DNA from: Leifsonia sp. TF02-11
GTDB taxonomy: Bacteria; Actinomycetota; Actinomycetes; Actinomycetales; Microbacteriaceae
Assembly (NCBI RefSeq): GCF_017565305.1
Contig: NZ_JAGEKP010000022.1
Coordinates: forward strand, 1 to 64,000
Reading direction: 5' to 3'
DNA length: 64,000 bases
Position 1 is the stretch's first letter. Every line of letters starts with the position of its first letter. The position numbers were made by a program, and so were the translations under genes. A model generated the notes under the pieces. The model saw only the letters and a program-made list of their open reading frames with translations. It was not told the DNA's origin and searched no databases. Of this stretch, positions 35,735-44,532 are shown piece after piece.

Positions 35735-37027
35735 TTACTCGTAGCGTAGCGAGTCGATCGGGTTCTGCCTGGCCGCACGGCGAGCCGGGAGCACACCCGC
35801 CAGGAAGGCGATGAGCATGATCGCCAGGATCACGAACACGATCGCCTGCGGCTGGAACAGCAACAGTGTCAGCCCGGGCAGCGACGCGAGCGGTCCCGCC
35901 GCCGCGACGGCGCTGATGCCCGTGCCCAGGAGCATCGCGACGACCACGCCTAGCACGCTGCCGAGGAAGCCGATCACGATCGCCTCGGTGCTGAAGAGCG
36001 CGAACACGCGCCGACTGGACATCCCCATCGCCTTCATGAGCCCGATCTCCCTGGTGCGCTCCTGCACGCTCATGAACAGGGTGTTCACGATCCCGAAGGC
36101 GGCGGCGATCAAGGCGACGATCGCGAAGGCGTTGAGGACGCCGATGATCCCGTTGATGACCGTCTGGATGGTGCCCAGCTGGTCCTCGACCGTCTGCCCG
36201 GTGAATCCTTCGTCCGTCAAGGCGTGCTTGAGATCGTCGATGCGCTGCGCAGTCGGTTCGCCTGCCACATAGGCGATCGCGACCTGGTAGCCGGCACGGC
36301 TGTTCAAGCCGGCGCGCTGACTGCTGGAAAGGGCGTCGATCAGGGCGTTGTTGGCCCCGGCACCCGTCGCGAGCAGGCTGGTGCGAGCCACCCCGACGAT
36401 GTGCGCGGTGACCGTCTGCGCCTGCCCCTTCGCGTCGGTGAGCCCGAGGGTGACGTCCGTTCCGACCGCCGCGTCGTCCGAGGCGAACCCGAGCGGTTGG
36501 ACGTAGTCCTGCGGGAGCACAAGCTGGTTCGCACTCGACTCCTGGTCGAGCTGCGCCCCCGCCGCGAGGTCGGACTTGGTGATCGAGGACGTCGCATTGA
36601 TCGTCAGCTGGTATTTGTCACCACCGTCATGCGCGATCCAGTCGACAGCGACCTGCTGCACCGGAGCGACCCTGTCGACGCCCTCGATGCCGCGGATCGT
36701 CTCCAGATCCGTCTCGGAGAGTGTTCCACCGCTCGCGCCGAGCGGGCTCGGCGCGCCCGCGCTGCCGGCGCTCGTGCCGCCGGCAGACGGGTCGTACTTC
36801 TGCGGCCCCGACCCCGCGGCGGTCGCGGCGCGTTGCACGAGCAGCACGTCCTGCGATCCCAGACTGGAGACCTGCTTGGTGACGTAGTCCGAGACGCCCG
36901 CGCCGAGCGCGGTGGTCAGCGTGAGGGTGAACGCGCCGACGAAGAGCGAGAGCACGGTGAGGATGGTGCGGGTCTTGCTGCGGAAGGCGTTGCGTGTTCC
37001 CGTGCGCAGCAGGTCGGTCGTCTTCAC
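35735..37027 (-). CDS. FtsX/MacB-type ABC transporter permease
   Basis: A 430-residue permease with one N-terminal helix (about 17-42, TRTILTVLSLFVGAFTLTLT). A large extracytoplasmic MacB-PCD domain (about 45-290, Gly/Ser-rich near 80-105) and three C-terminal helices follow. The FtsX core begins FAIVALIAAAFGIVNTLFMS and includes EIGLMKAMGMSSRRVF, the coupling segment. Such permeases export lipids, peptides or drugs, or transduce signals to envelope enzymes. The start overlaps the ATPase stop (ATGA). Confidence 0.9.
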   Translation of the reverse strand: MKTTDLLRTGTRNAFRSKTRTILTVLSLFVGAFTLTLTTALGAGVSDYVTKQVSSLGSQDVLLVQRAATAAGSGPQKYDPSAGGTSAGSAGAPSPLGASGGTLSETDLETIRGIEGVDRVAPVQQVAVDWIAHDGGDKYQLTINATSSITKSDLAAGAQLDQESSANQLVLPQDYVQPLGFASDDAAVGTDVTLGLTDAKGQAQTVTAHIVGVARTSLLATGAGANNALIDALSSSQRAGLNSRAGYQVAIAYVAGEPTAQRIDDLKHALTDEGFTGQTVEDQLGTIQTVINGIIGVLNAFAIVALIAAAFGIVNTLFMSVQERTREIGLMKAMGMSSRRVFALFSTEAIVIGFLGSVLGVVVAMLLGTGISAVAAAGPLASLPGLTLLLFQPQAIVFVILAIMLIAFLAGVLPARRAARQNPIDSLRYE

Positions 37028-37710
37028 GCGGCGACCTCCTCGACCTGGAGGCCGTCGGCGATGGTGATCCGCCGGTCGCAGCGCGCGGCCAGGTCGGAGT
37101 CGTGCGTGACCACCACCAGGGTGATGTCCTTCTCCGCGTTCAGTTCGAACAACAGATCCTCCACCTGCTTGCCGGTCACGCTGTCGAGGTTCCCGGTCGG
37201 CTCGTCGGCGAAGATCACCTCCGGGTCCCCCACCAGCGCGCGGGCGATGACCACTCGCTGCTTCTGGCCGCCCGACAGCGCGGTCGCGGGATTCTTCGCC
37301 TTGTCGGCCAGGCCGAGTTGCTCCAGCGCAGCCATCCCGCGCGTGCGCCGCTCGGCGCGCGGGACGCCCCTGATCGTCAGCGGAAGGACCACGTTCTCGA
37401 GCACAGAGGCGGATGGGGTGAGGAAGAACTGCTGGAACACGAAGCCGAAGCGCTCGTTCCGCAGCAGGTCGACGGTGCGCTTGGACAGCGCGCCCGCCGA
37501 GCGGCCGTCCACGGTTAGCTCACCGGCGTCGGGCTTGTCTAGCAGAGCGAGCAGGTGCATGAGCGTCGACTTGCCCGAGCCGCTCTTGCCGACGATCGCC
37601 AGGCTCTCTCCGCGGCGCACCTCCATCGTCACCCCCTTGAGAGCGTCGAAACGGCTCTCGCCGCGGCCGTATGACTTGGCGAGATCACGCACGCTCAGGA
37701 TCGTTTCCAT
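37024..37710 (-). CDS. ABC transporter ATP-binding protein (MacB/LolD type)
   Basis: A 228-residue ATPase. Walker A GKSGSGKST is at 41-49, the Q-loop in GFVFQQFFL, the signature ALSGGQKQRVVIARAL and Walker B VIFADEPTGNLD. This is the LolD/MacB subtype that works with an FtsX-fold permease, which is the next gene. The ATG at 37710 has AAGGGAAAG upstream. A longer open frame upstream runs through the operator dyads and is not coding. Confidence 0.93.
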   Translation of the reverse strand: METILSVRDLAKSYGRGESRFDALKGVTMEVRRGESLAIVGKSGSGKSTLMHLLALLDKPDAGELTVDGRSAGALSKRTVDLLRNERFGFVFQQFFLTPSASVLENVVLPLTIRGVPRAERRTRGMAALEQLGLADKAKNPATALSGGQKQRVVIARALVGDPEVIFADEPTGNLDSVTGKQVEDLLFELNAEKDITLVVVTHDSDLAARCDRRITIADGLQVEEVAA

Positions 37711-37723
37711 CAGCTTTCCCTTC

Positions 37724-37763
37724 AATTGCAGTAACTGCACCATAGCATGCAGTTGCTGCAATT
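37724..37763 (-). promoter_or_regulatory. Double-dyad operator ahead of the ABC/FtsX/TetR operon
   Basis: AATTGCAGTAACTGCA (37724-37739) and TGCAGTTGCTGCAATT (37748-37763) form a near-exact inverted repeat with one mismatch, and each half is itself a dyad (TGCAGT-A-ACTGCA; TGCAG-TTG-CTGCA). Their centres, at 37733 and 37754, are 21 bases apart, about two helical turns. This fits two dimers on one DNA face. It lies directly upstream of the ATPase start, so autoregulation by the operon's TetR protein is the simplest reading (inference). Confidence 0.7.
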
Positions 37764-37872
37764 ATCCGGTGAGAACATCAGGATCGACGATGCGTCAGCG
37801 TCGTGCATCCGCGCCACCGCCGGGGAGCCTCCCCCGCGACCGGCCTCCGGTCGCCTAACCTCTCTCCTCGTG

Positions 37873-38712
37873 ATGGACGACGACCGCTACGGATCCGATG
37901 TGCTGGCGACCGACTGGAAGAACGCGGGTCGCACGGCCGTGCCGACCGTGGAGGCCGTCCGCGATCTGGTCGTCGAGGAGGCCGCGACCGGCTTCTGCGG
38001 CGCGATCGTCCGCCTCGAGGCACAGACGGTCGAGCTCGAGGACTACTTCGGCGCCAAGCGGGTCTTCCCCCTCGGCGCTTCCTTCCTCATCGACGGCAAG
38101 CCCGTGCGGCTGGTCGTCCCGAGCCGAGCCCCCGCCGGGCGCGGCCGCACCGCCTCCGGGTCGTTCGCCGTCGGGGAGCACAAGGCCCGGGTCGCTCGCG
38201 CCAGCAGGATCTTCGTGGAGGGCCGGCACGACGCCGAGCTGGTCGAGCGCGTGTGGGGCGACGACCTCCGGGTGGAGGGCGTCGTCGTGGAGTATCTGGA
38301 GGGCGTGGACGACCTGGACGCGATCGTGCGCGAGTTCGCCCCCGACCGCGGTCGGCGCATCGGCGTCCTGGTCGACCACCTGGTGCCCGGTTCTAAGGAG
38401 AGCCGCATCGCCGATCAGGTGGCGCGCGGCCCGTTCGGCGCCCACGTTCTGGTGGTCGGGCATCCGTACATCGACATCTGGCAGGCCGTGAAGCCGGCCA
38501 GGGTGGGCCTGGAGGCCTGGCCGCAGATCCCGCGCTCCGTTCCGTGGAAGCACGGGATCTGCGCCGCACTGGGACTCCCGCACGAGACGCAGGCCGACAT
38601 CGCGCGGGCCTGGAAGCTGATCCTGGGCCGCGTGCGCACGTACGCCGATCTGGAGCCGGAACTGCTCGGGCGAGTGGAGCGGCTGATCGACTTCGTGACG
38701 GAGCCGGGGTAG
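37873..38712 (+). CDS. DUF3097 domain protein
   Basis: A 279-residue protein conserved in actinobacteria. Recognisable parts are YGSDVLATDWKNAGR near the start, VGEHKARVARASRIFVEGRH in the middle, then GVLVDHLVPGSKESRIA and HVLVVGHPYIDIWQAVKP. The alternating IFVEGRHDAELVE and GVLVDHL segments look like a TOPRIM-type acidic nucleotide-binding fold. That structural guess is mine and not an assignment. Start is ATG 37873 or GTG 37870. It ends 40 bases before the LexA box of the mutasome operon and is divergent from the ABC operon. Confidence 0.8.
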   Translation: MDDDRYGSDVLATDWKNAGRTAVPTVEAVRDLVVEEAATGFCGAIVRLEAQTVELEDYFGAKRVFPLGASFLIDGKPVRLVVPSRAPAGRGRTASGSFAVGEHKARVARASRIFVEGRHDAELVERVWGDDLRVEGVVVEYLEGVDDLDAIVREFAPDRGRRIGVLVDHLVPGSKESRIADQVARGPFGAHVLVVGHPYIDIWQAVKPARVGLEAWPQIPRSVPWKHGICAALGLPHETQADIARAWKLILGRVRTYADLEPELLGRVERLIDFVTEPG

Positions 38713-38751
38713 CCTTCCCGGCACGAGCGGGGCTCAAATACATTTGCAGTA

Positions 38752-38769
38752 TTCGAACATGTGTTCGAA
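38752..38769 (+). promoter_or_regulatory. LexA (SOS) box of the imuA-imuB-dnaE2 operon
   Basis: TTCGAACATGTGTTCGAA matches CGAAC-N4-GTTCG with symmetric flanks and one broken pair at the centre. It lies 10 bases before the imuA start. TTGCAG (38744-38749) and AAAATA (38768-38773), 18 bases apart, may be the -35 and -10. If so, the LexA site fills the spacer and transcription would begin at or next to the ATG. Confidence 0.88.
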
Positions 38770-38778
38770 AATAAGGGT

Positions 38779-39489
38779 ATGTCCCTGGCAGCTGCGCGCA
38801 CGATCGCCGACCCGGCCATCACCGGCCCCGTCGCCGACCGCGCGCAGGTGCACGAACTGCAGACGCGCATCCGCCAGATGCAGGCGACGAAGCTCGACGC
38901 GCGCCGGCTGGAGACGCATCCCGCCCTCGCCCCGCTGCTGCCAGGCGGGGCGCTCAAAGCCGGTGCCGCCTACACGGTGCACGGCTCCACCACGCTGCTG
39001 ATGGCGATGCTCGCCGGCCCCAGCGCCGCGGGAGCCTGGTGCGGCGTCGTCGGGATGCCCGACTTCGGAGCGGAGGCAGCAGGGCGGTTCGGCATCGACC
39101 TGGAACGGCTCGTGCTGGTGCCGCATCCCGGGCAGCAGTGGCTGACGGTCACCGCGGCGATGGCCGACGTGCTCGGCGTCATCGCCGTCGCGCCGCCCGA
39201 ACGTCCGGCGAACGGCGACGTGGCCCGGTTGAGCGCGCGGTTGCGCCAGCGGGAGTCGACCCTCCTCGTCGCCGGCGACTGGCCGCAGCCGGAGGCCGCG
39301 CTCACCGTCGTCCGCAGCGGCTGGGACGGCCTGGGCGCCGGTGCGGGCTACCTCTCGTCCCGACGGGTGACCGTGGAGGCGGCGCCGCGCGGCGGCGCAG
39401 GTCCCCGCCGGCGCGCCGAGCTCTGGCTGCCCGCCCTCGACGAGACGTTCCGGGCCTCCGGCCCCACCCGCCTGGAGGCGGTGGGCTAG
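38779..39489 (+). CDS. ImuA-like protein of the SOS mutasome
   Basis: A 236-residue RecA-like protein in the position of ImuA/ImuA'. It has HELQTRIRQMQATKLDARRL near the N-terminus and LPGGALKAGAAYTVHG leading to STTLLMAMLAG where RecA has its Walker A. The usual GKT/S is absent, so ATP binding is doubtful, as in ImuA' proteins that act as scaffolds. The ATG at 38779 is only two bases after AAGGG. An earlier in-frame ATG at 38761 lies within the LexA box and is unlikely. The next gene starts directly after its stop. Confidence 0.82.
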   Translation: MSLAAARTIADPAITGPVADRAQVHELQTRIRQMQATKLDARRLETHPALAPLLPGGALKAGAAYTVHGSTTLLMAMLAGPSAAGAWCGVVGMPDFGAEAAGRFGIDLERLVLVPHPGQQWLTVTAAMADVLGVIAVAPPERPANGDVARLSARLRQRESTLLVAGDWPQPEAALTVVRSGWDGLGAGAGYLSSRRVTVEAAPRGGAGPRRRAELWLPALDETFRASGPTRLEAVG

Positions 39490-41058
39490 ATGCGCCAGGT
39501 CACCCGCGCGATCGTGCTCTGGTGCCCCGACTGGCCGGTGATCGCCGCCCGGCAGCGCCTCGAGCTGCCGGCGGAGGTCCCGCTGGCGCTGGTCGAGAAG
39601 GGCATGGTGTTCGCGTGCTCCGCCGCGGCCAGGGCCGACGGCGTCAAGCGCGGCCTGCGGGTACGCGAGGCGCAGTCGCGCTGCCCGCAGCTGGAGATCG
39701 TCCCCTACGACCCGGTACTGGACGCGCGGGCCTTCGAACCGGTGCTGACCGCGATCGAGGAGATCACCCCCGGTGTTCAGGCGATGCGACCGGGCACGTG
39801 CGTGCTGCGGGCGCGCGGCCCCGCGCGGTACTACGGGGGCGAGGAGGCCGCGGCGGCCGAGCTGCTGCGCCGCCTGGAGCAACTGGAGGACGCAGCGGGG
39901 CTCGCCCTCGGCGACGTGCGGGCCGGCATCGCCGACGGCCCCTTCGCGACCGAGCAGGCGGCGCGGTCGACCGGCGCGGACCGGGTGCGCATCGTGCCCT
40001 CCGGCGGCTCCCCCGCCTTCCTGGCCCCTCTGCCCGTCGCCCAGCTGGGGCTGGTCGAGCTGACGCCGCTGCTGCGCCGGCTGGGCCTGCGCACGCTCGG
40101 CGACCTCGCCCGCCTCGACCGGGTGGACGTGCGGGAGCGGTTCGGGGAGCGCGGCGAGCACGCCCACGACCTGGCGAGCGGGATGGATGGCGCCGCTGTG
40201 GTCCCGCGCGTCCCACCGAAGGTGCTCGACAGGGCGATCGAGTTCGAGCCTCCCCTCGACAGGGTCGACCAGGTGACCTTCGCCTTCCGTGCGACGGCGG
40301 AGCAGTTCGTGGCCGGCCTCACCAAGGCCGGCCTGGTCTGCACTTCGCTGCGCATCGAGGTGACCGACGAAGACGGCAGGGTCAGCGACCGCACCTGGCT
40401 GCACCCCCGGCTGTTCTCCGCGTCGGATGTCGTCGACCGGGTGCGCTGGCAGCTGCAGGGCGCAGGGTCGATCGAGTCCGGCCTGGCCTCGCCGATCAGC
40501 CGGGTAGCGGTCGCGCCGGAAGCGGTCGACGACATCGGCCACCACGAGGACGGCCTGTGGGGCGGCGGAGCGGACGAGCGCATCCACCACGGACTGACCC
40601 GGGTGCAGGGCATGCTCGGCCACGACGCCGTCGTCACGGCGACCATCGGCGGCGGGCGCGCACTGTCCGACCGCCAGGTGCTCGTGCCCTGGGGCGACCG
40701 GGCGGTGGGCGTCGCCCGCTCCGACCGACCCTGGCCCGGATCGCTGCCCGCGCCCGCGCCCTCCACCGTGTTCGAGGTGCCGCGGCCGGTGGCGGTGCTG
40801 GCGGAGTCCGGCGAGACGGTGGAGGTCACCGACCGCGGCGACCTCACCGCCCCGATCGCGTCGTTCTCGCCGACAGGCGCCTCTCGCGATGCCCGGCCCG
40901 TCGACTCCTGGGCAGGACCGTGGCCGGTGCGCGAGCGCTGGTGGGACGCGACGCTCGCCCGCGCCATGCACCGCTTCCAGCTCGTGGACGCCGACGGCAC
41001 CGCCTGGCTGCTCTCCCTCACCGGCACCGCCTGGTTCGCCGAGGCGAGGTACGACTGA
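39490..41058 (+). CDS. imuB: ImuB, catalytically inactive Y-family DNA polymerase
   Basis: A 522-residue Y-family polymerase homologue. The opening, RAIVLWCPDWPVIAARQR, replaces the catalytic DxD of active Y-family enzymes with neutral residues, typical of ImuB. The palm-finger region runs to about 215, the little-finger domain to about 350, and a C-terminal tail holds the expected partner-binding segment. ImuB bridges the beta clamp, ImuA' and DnaE2 during translesion synthesis. It follows imuA with no gap and ends overlapping dnaE2 by one base (TGATG). Confidence 0.93.
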   Translation: MRQVTRAIVLWCPDWPVIAARQRLELPAEVPLALVEKGMVFACSAAARADGVKRGLRVREAQSRCPQLEIVPYDPVLDARAFEPVLTAIEEITPGVQAMRPGTCVLRARGPARYYGGEEAAAAELLRRLEQLEDAAGLALGDVRAGIADGPFATEQAARSTGADRVRIVPSGGSPAFLAPLPVAQLGLVELTPLLRRLGLRTLGDLARLDRVDVRERFGERGEHAHDLASGMDGAAVVPRVPPKVLDRAIEFEPPLDRVDQVTFAFRATAEQFVAGLTKAGLVCTSLRIEVTDEDGRVSDRTWLHPRLFSASDVVDRVRWQLQGAGSIESGLASPISRVAVAPEAVDDIGHHEDGLWGGGADERIHHGLTRVQGMLGHDAVVTATIGGGRALSDRQVLVPWGDRAVGVARSDRPWPGSLPAPAPSTVFEVPRPVAVLAESGETVEVTDRGDLTAPIASFSPTGASRDARPVDSWAGPWPVRERWWDATLARAMHRFQLVDADGTAWLLSLTGTAWFAEARYD

Positions 41059-44000
41059 TGGGCTGGAACAACCCGCCGATCCCCTGGGCCGAGTTCGAGC
41101 GGCGGCTCAGCGGGCGGCGCACGAGCGAGCAGGAGCAGCCGGAGCGGCCGTCGTCGCGCAAGCGGCAGAAGTACGTGGCGCAGCCGATGCCGGAAGAACC
41201 GGACGCCGGCCACGTCCGCTACGCCGAGCTCCACACGCACAGCACCTTCAGCTTCCTCGACGGCGCCAGCGCCCCGGAGGAACTGCTGGAGGAGGCGACC
41301 CGCCTGCGGCTGCACGGCCTCGCGCTCACCGACCACGACGGCTTCTACGGCGTGGTGCGGATGGCCGAGGCAGCGGAAGCCTACGAGCGCGTGAAGACCG
41401 TGTTCGGCGCCGAGCTCTCGCTGTCGCTCAGCCGGCCGCAGAACGGCGAGGCAGATCCGGAGGGCAGCCACCTGGTCCTCCTCGCCCGGCAGCAGTCCGG
41501 CTACCACCGGCTGGCCTCCGCCATCACGGCCGGACAGCTCGCCGGGGAGGAGAAGGGCCGGCCGCTGTACAGCCTCCCCGACCTCGCGGAGCAGTCGGGC
41601 GGCGAATGGATCGTGCTCACCGGCTGCCGCAAGGGCGACGTGCGCCTCGCGCTGGCCGAGCACGGCGAGCGGGCAGCGGAGCGGGAGGTCGCCAGGCTCG
41701 CCGAGCTGTTCGGCCGCGACAACGTGCTGGTGGAGCTGATCGACCAGGGCGGACCCCGCGACACCACAGACAACGACGTCCTCGCCCGGATCGCCGGCCG
41801 CCTGGGCCTGCCGGTCGTCGCCACCAACAACGTCCACTACGCGACCCCCGCCCAGTACCCGCTCGCGACGGCGATCTCGGCGGTGCGCGCCCGCAGGAGC
41901 CTGGACGAGATGGACGGCTGGCTGCCCGCCGCCGGGGCGGCGCACCTGCGCAGCGGCCGCGAGATGGCCGCCCGCTTCGCCCGGCACCCGGGGGCCGTGG
42001 AGCTCACGGCCGACATCGCGGACGACCTCGCCTTCCGGCTGCGCAGCGCTCGCCCCCGCCTGCCCAAGCAAGAGGTGCCGGAGGGGCACACCCCGATGAG
42101 CTGGCTGCGCGAGCTCACCTGGCGCGGAGCGGCGGAGCGATACCCCGACCTCGACCGCGACCCGGCCAAGCGGGAGCGCATCGAACGCGAGCTCGACGTC
42201 ATCGAGGCGAAGGACTTCCCCGGCTACTTCCTCATCGTCCACGACATCGTGAAGTTCGCCCGCGAGCGCGGCATCCTCTGCCAGGGCCGCGGCTCCGCCG
42301 CCAACTCGGCGGTCGTCTACCTGCTCGGGATCACCGCCGTCGACTCGATCAAGTACGACCTGCCGTTCGAGCGGTTCCTGTCCTCCATGCGCGAGGAGGA
42401 GCCCGACATCGACGTCGACTTCGACTCCGACCGGCGCGAGGAGGTCATCCAGTACGTCTACGCCAAGTACGGCAGGCACAACGCGGCCCAGGTCGCCAAC
42501 GTCATCACCTACCGCCCGAAGAACGCCGTGCGCGACATGGCGAAGGCGCTCGGCCACTCCACCGGGCAGCAGGACGCCTGGAGCAAGCAGATCGACTCCT
42601 GGAGCAGGGTCACGACGACCGACGACCACGACATCCCGGATGCCGTGGTCGACCTCGCCCAGCAGGTGCTGAAGTTCCCGCGGCACCTCGGCATCCACTC
42701 GGGCGGGATGGTGCTCACCGACCGGCCCGTCGGCGAGGTCTGCCCGATCGAGCACGCGCGCATGGAGGGCAGGACCGTCCTGCAGTGGGACAAGGACGAC
42801 TGCGCCTGGATGGGCCTGGTGAAGTTCGACCTGCTCGGGCTCGGGATGCTCTCGGCGCTCGACTACGCGATGCGCACGATCGAGGCGTCGCTCGGCGAGG
42901 CCTGGACGCTGGACTCCATCCCGAAGGAGGAGGCCGGTGTGTACGACATGCTGTGCCGGGCCGACTCGATCGGGGTGTTCCAGGTGGAGAGCCGGGCGCA
43001 GATCGGCACGCTGCCGCGCCTGCAGCCGCGCAGCTTCTACGACCTCGTCATCGAGATCGCCCTGATCCGGCCCGGCCCCATCCAGGGCGGCGCCGTGCAC
43101 CCGTACATCCGCCGCAAGCTCGGCAAGGAGGAGGTGACCTACCTGCACCCCGCCCTGGTGCCGGTGCTCGAGCGCACGCTGGGGGTTCCGCTGTTCCAGG
43201 AGCAGCTCATGCAGATGGCCGTCGCGGTCGGCGACTGCACGGCGGAGGACGCCGACCTGCTCCGCAGGGCGATGGGCTCCAAGCGCGGCGTCGAGAAGAT
43301 CGGCGCCCTGCGGACGAAGCTCTACGAGGGGATGGCGCACAACGGGATCGTCGGCGACGACGCCGATGCGATCTACGAGAAGATCGAGGCGTTCGCCAAC
43401 TTCGGCTTCGCCGAGAGCCACGCCATCAGCTTCGCGCTGCTGGTCTACGTGAGCTCGTGGATGAAGCTGCACTACCCCGGCGCGTTCCTCGCCGCACTGC
43501 TGCGCGCGCAGCCGATGGGGTTCTACTCGCCGCGCACCCTCACCGCCGACGCGCGGAGGCACGGCGTGGTGGTGCGCAGGCCCGACATCCAGCTCTCCGG
43601 GGTGTTCCCCCTGCTGGAGGCGATCGACGAGGCGCGCCCCGGCCCGACCGGCACGGACCCGTGCCTCGAGACCGACCAGCCCCCGGTGGCCGACTTCGAC
43701 CGGTCGGTGCCGCTCGACTTCTCCACGCACCGCCGCGACGCCGGCCATGCCGTGCGGCTGGGGCTGGCGGCCGTGACCTCCATCGGCGAGACCCTCGCCG
43801 GGCGGATCGTCGCCGAGCGGGAGGCCTCGGGCCCCTACCGCGACCTGGGCGACCTCGCGCGACGGGTCGGCCTCACCGTGGCGCAGCTGGAGGCGCTCGC
43901 CGCCGCCGGCGCGTTCGAGGGCTTCGGCCTGAGCCCGCGGCAGGCGATCTGGGAGGCAGGCAACGCCGCCCAGGAGCGCCCCGAGTACCTCGCAGGCACG

Positions 44001-44447
44001 GCCATCACCGTGCAGCCGCCGCTGCTTCCGCTGCTCTCCCCCGCCGAACAGCTTGCGAGCGACCTGTGGGCCACCGGAATCTCGACCGACGACCACCCGA
44101 TCCGCTTCCTCCGCCCCGGGCTCGCCGCGCGCGGAGTGCTGGCCGCGGACACGCTCGCCGTCGCCGAGTCCGGGCGGCGCATCGAGGTGGGCGGCGTGGT
44201 CACCCACCGGCAACGGCCGGCGACCGCGGCCGGGGTGACCTTCCTCAACCTGGAGGACGAGACGGGTCTCGTGAACGTGATCTGCCCGGTCGGGGTGTGG
44301 CGCTACCGCCGGGTGGCGAGGCAGGCTCCCGCGATGATCGTGCGCGGCATCCTGGAGCGCAGCGAGGAGGGCGTGGTGAACGTGCTCGCCGACCGGCTGG
44401 AGCCGTTGGAGACCGCGATACGCACGGTTTCCCGCGACTTTCGCTAA
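41058..44447 (+). CDS. dnaE2: Error-prone DNA polymerase III alpha subunit DnaE2
   Basis: An 1129-residue C-family polymerase for mutagenic translesion synthesis. An N-terminal basic stretch (about 25-45) precedes the PHP domain (YAELHTHSTFSFLDGAS at about 54-70, LTDHDGFYG). The catalytic core includes CQGRGSAANSAVVYLLG and the metal-binding PDIDVDFDSDR near 448-458, then RPGPIQGGAVHPYIRR and MGSKRGVEKI. A helix-hairpin-helix region and a C-terminal OB-fold (FLNLEDETGLVNVI) follow. The dnaE2 type is supported by its place in the SOS operon after imuB. Confidence 0.96.
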   Translation: MGWNNPPIPWAEFERRLSGRRTSEQEQPERPSSRKRQKYVAQPMPEEPDAGHVRYAELHTHSTFSFLDGASAPEELLEEATRLRLHGLALTDHDGFYGVVRMAEAAEAYERVKTVFGAELSLSLSRPQNGEADPEGSHLVLLARQQSGYHRLASAITAGQLAGEEKGRPLYSLPDLAEQSGGEWIVLTGCRKGDVRLALAEHGERAAEREVARLAELFGRDNVLVELIDQGGPRDTTDNDVLARIAGRLGLPVVATNNVHYATPAQYPLATAISAVRARRSLDEMDGWLPAAGAAHLRSGREMAARFARHPGAVELTADIADDLAFRLRSARPRLPKQEVPEGHTPMSWLRELTWRGAAERYPDLDRDPAKRERIERELDVIEAKDFPGYFLIVHDIVKFARERGILCQGRGSAANSAVVYLLGITAVDSIKYDLPFERFLSSMREEEPDIDVDFDSDRREEVIQYVYAKYGRHNAAQVANVITYRPKNAVRDMAKALGHSTGQQDAWSKQIDSWSRVTTTDDHDIPDAVVDLAQQVLKFPRHLGIHSGGMVLTDRPVGEVCPIEHARMEGRTVLQWDKDDCAWMGLVKFDLLGLGMLSALDYAMRTIEASLGEAWTLDSIPKEEAGVYDMLCRADSIGVFQVESRAQIGTLPRLQPRSFYDLVIEIALIRPGPIQGGAVHPYIRRKLGKEEVTYLHPALVPVLERTLGVPLFQEQLMQMAVAVGDCTAEDADLLRRAMGSKRGVEKIGALRTKLYEGMAHNGIVGDDADAIYEKIEAFANFGFAESHAISFALLVYVSSWMKLHYPGAFLAALLRAQPMGFYSPRTLTADARRHGVVVRRPDIQLSGVFPLLEAIDEARPGPTGTDPCLETDQPPVADFDRSVPLDFSTHRRDAGHAVRLGLAAVTSIGETLAGRIVAEREASGPYRDLGDLARRVGLTVAQLEALAAAGAFEGFGLSPRQAIWEAGNAAQERPEYLAGTAITVQPPLLPLLSPAEQLASDLWATGISTDDHPIRFLRPGLAARGVLAADTLAVAESGRRIEVGGVVTHRQRPATAAGVTFLNLEDETGLVNVICPVGVWRYRRVARQAPAMIVRGILERSEEGVVNVLADRLEPLETAIRTVSRDFR

Positions 44448-44532
44448 GGCATCTATTCCGCTAGCATTTCCAATGTTTATTCCTGTGCGCTACATCGATA
44501 GGCGCGCGCACATCGACCAACAGGAGCCAACC

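Noticed and set aside
39039-41057. Apparent 5' extension of dnaE2 by 670 codons
   Set aside because: The extension runs through imuA and imuB in another frame and is arginine-rich noise. The ATG at 41058 overlaps the imuB stop and starts the normal protein.
39831-44213. A 1460-codon open frame opposite imuB and dnaE2
   Set aside because: Antisense shadow of dnaE2 and imuB, with low-complexity Arg/His/Gly/Asp composition and no recognisable family.
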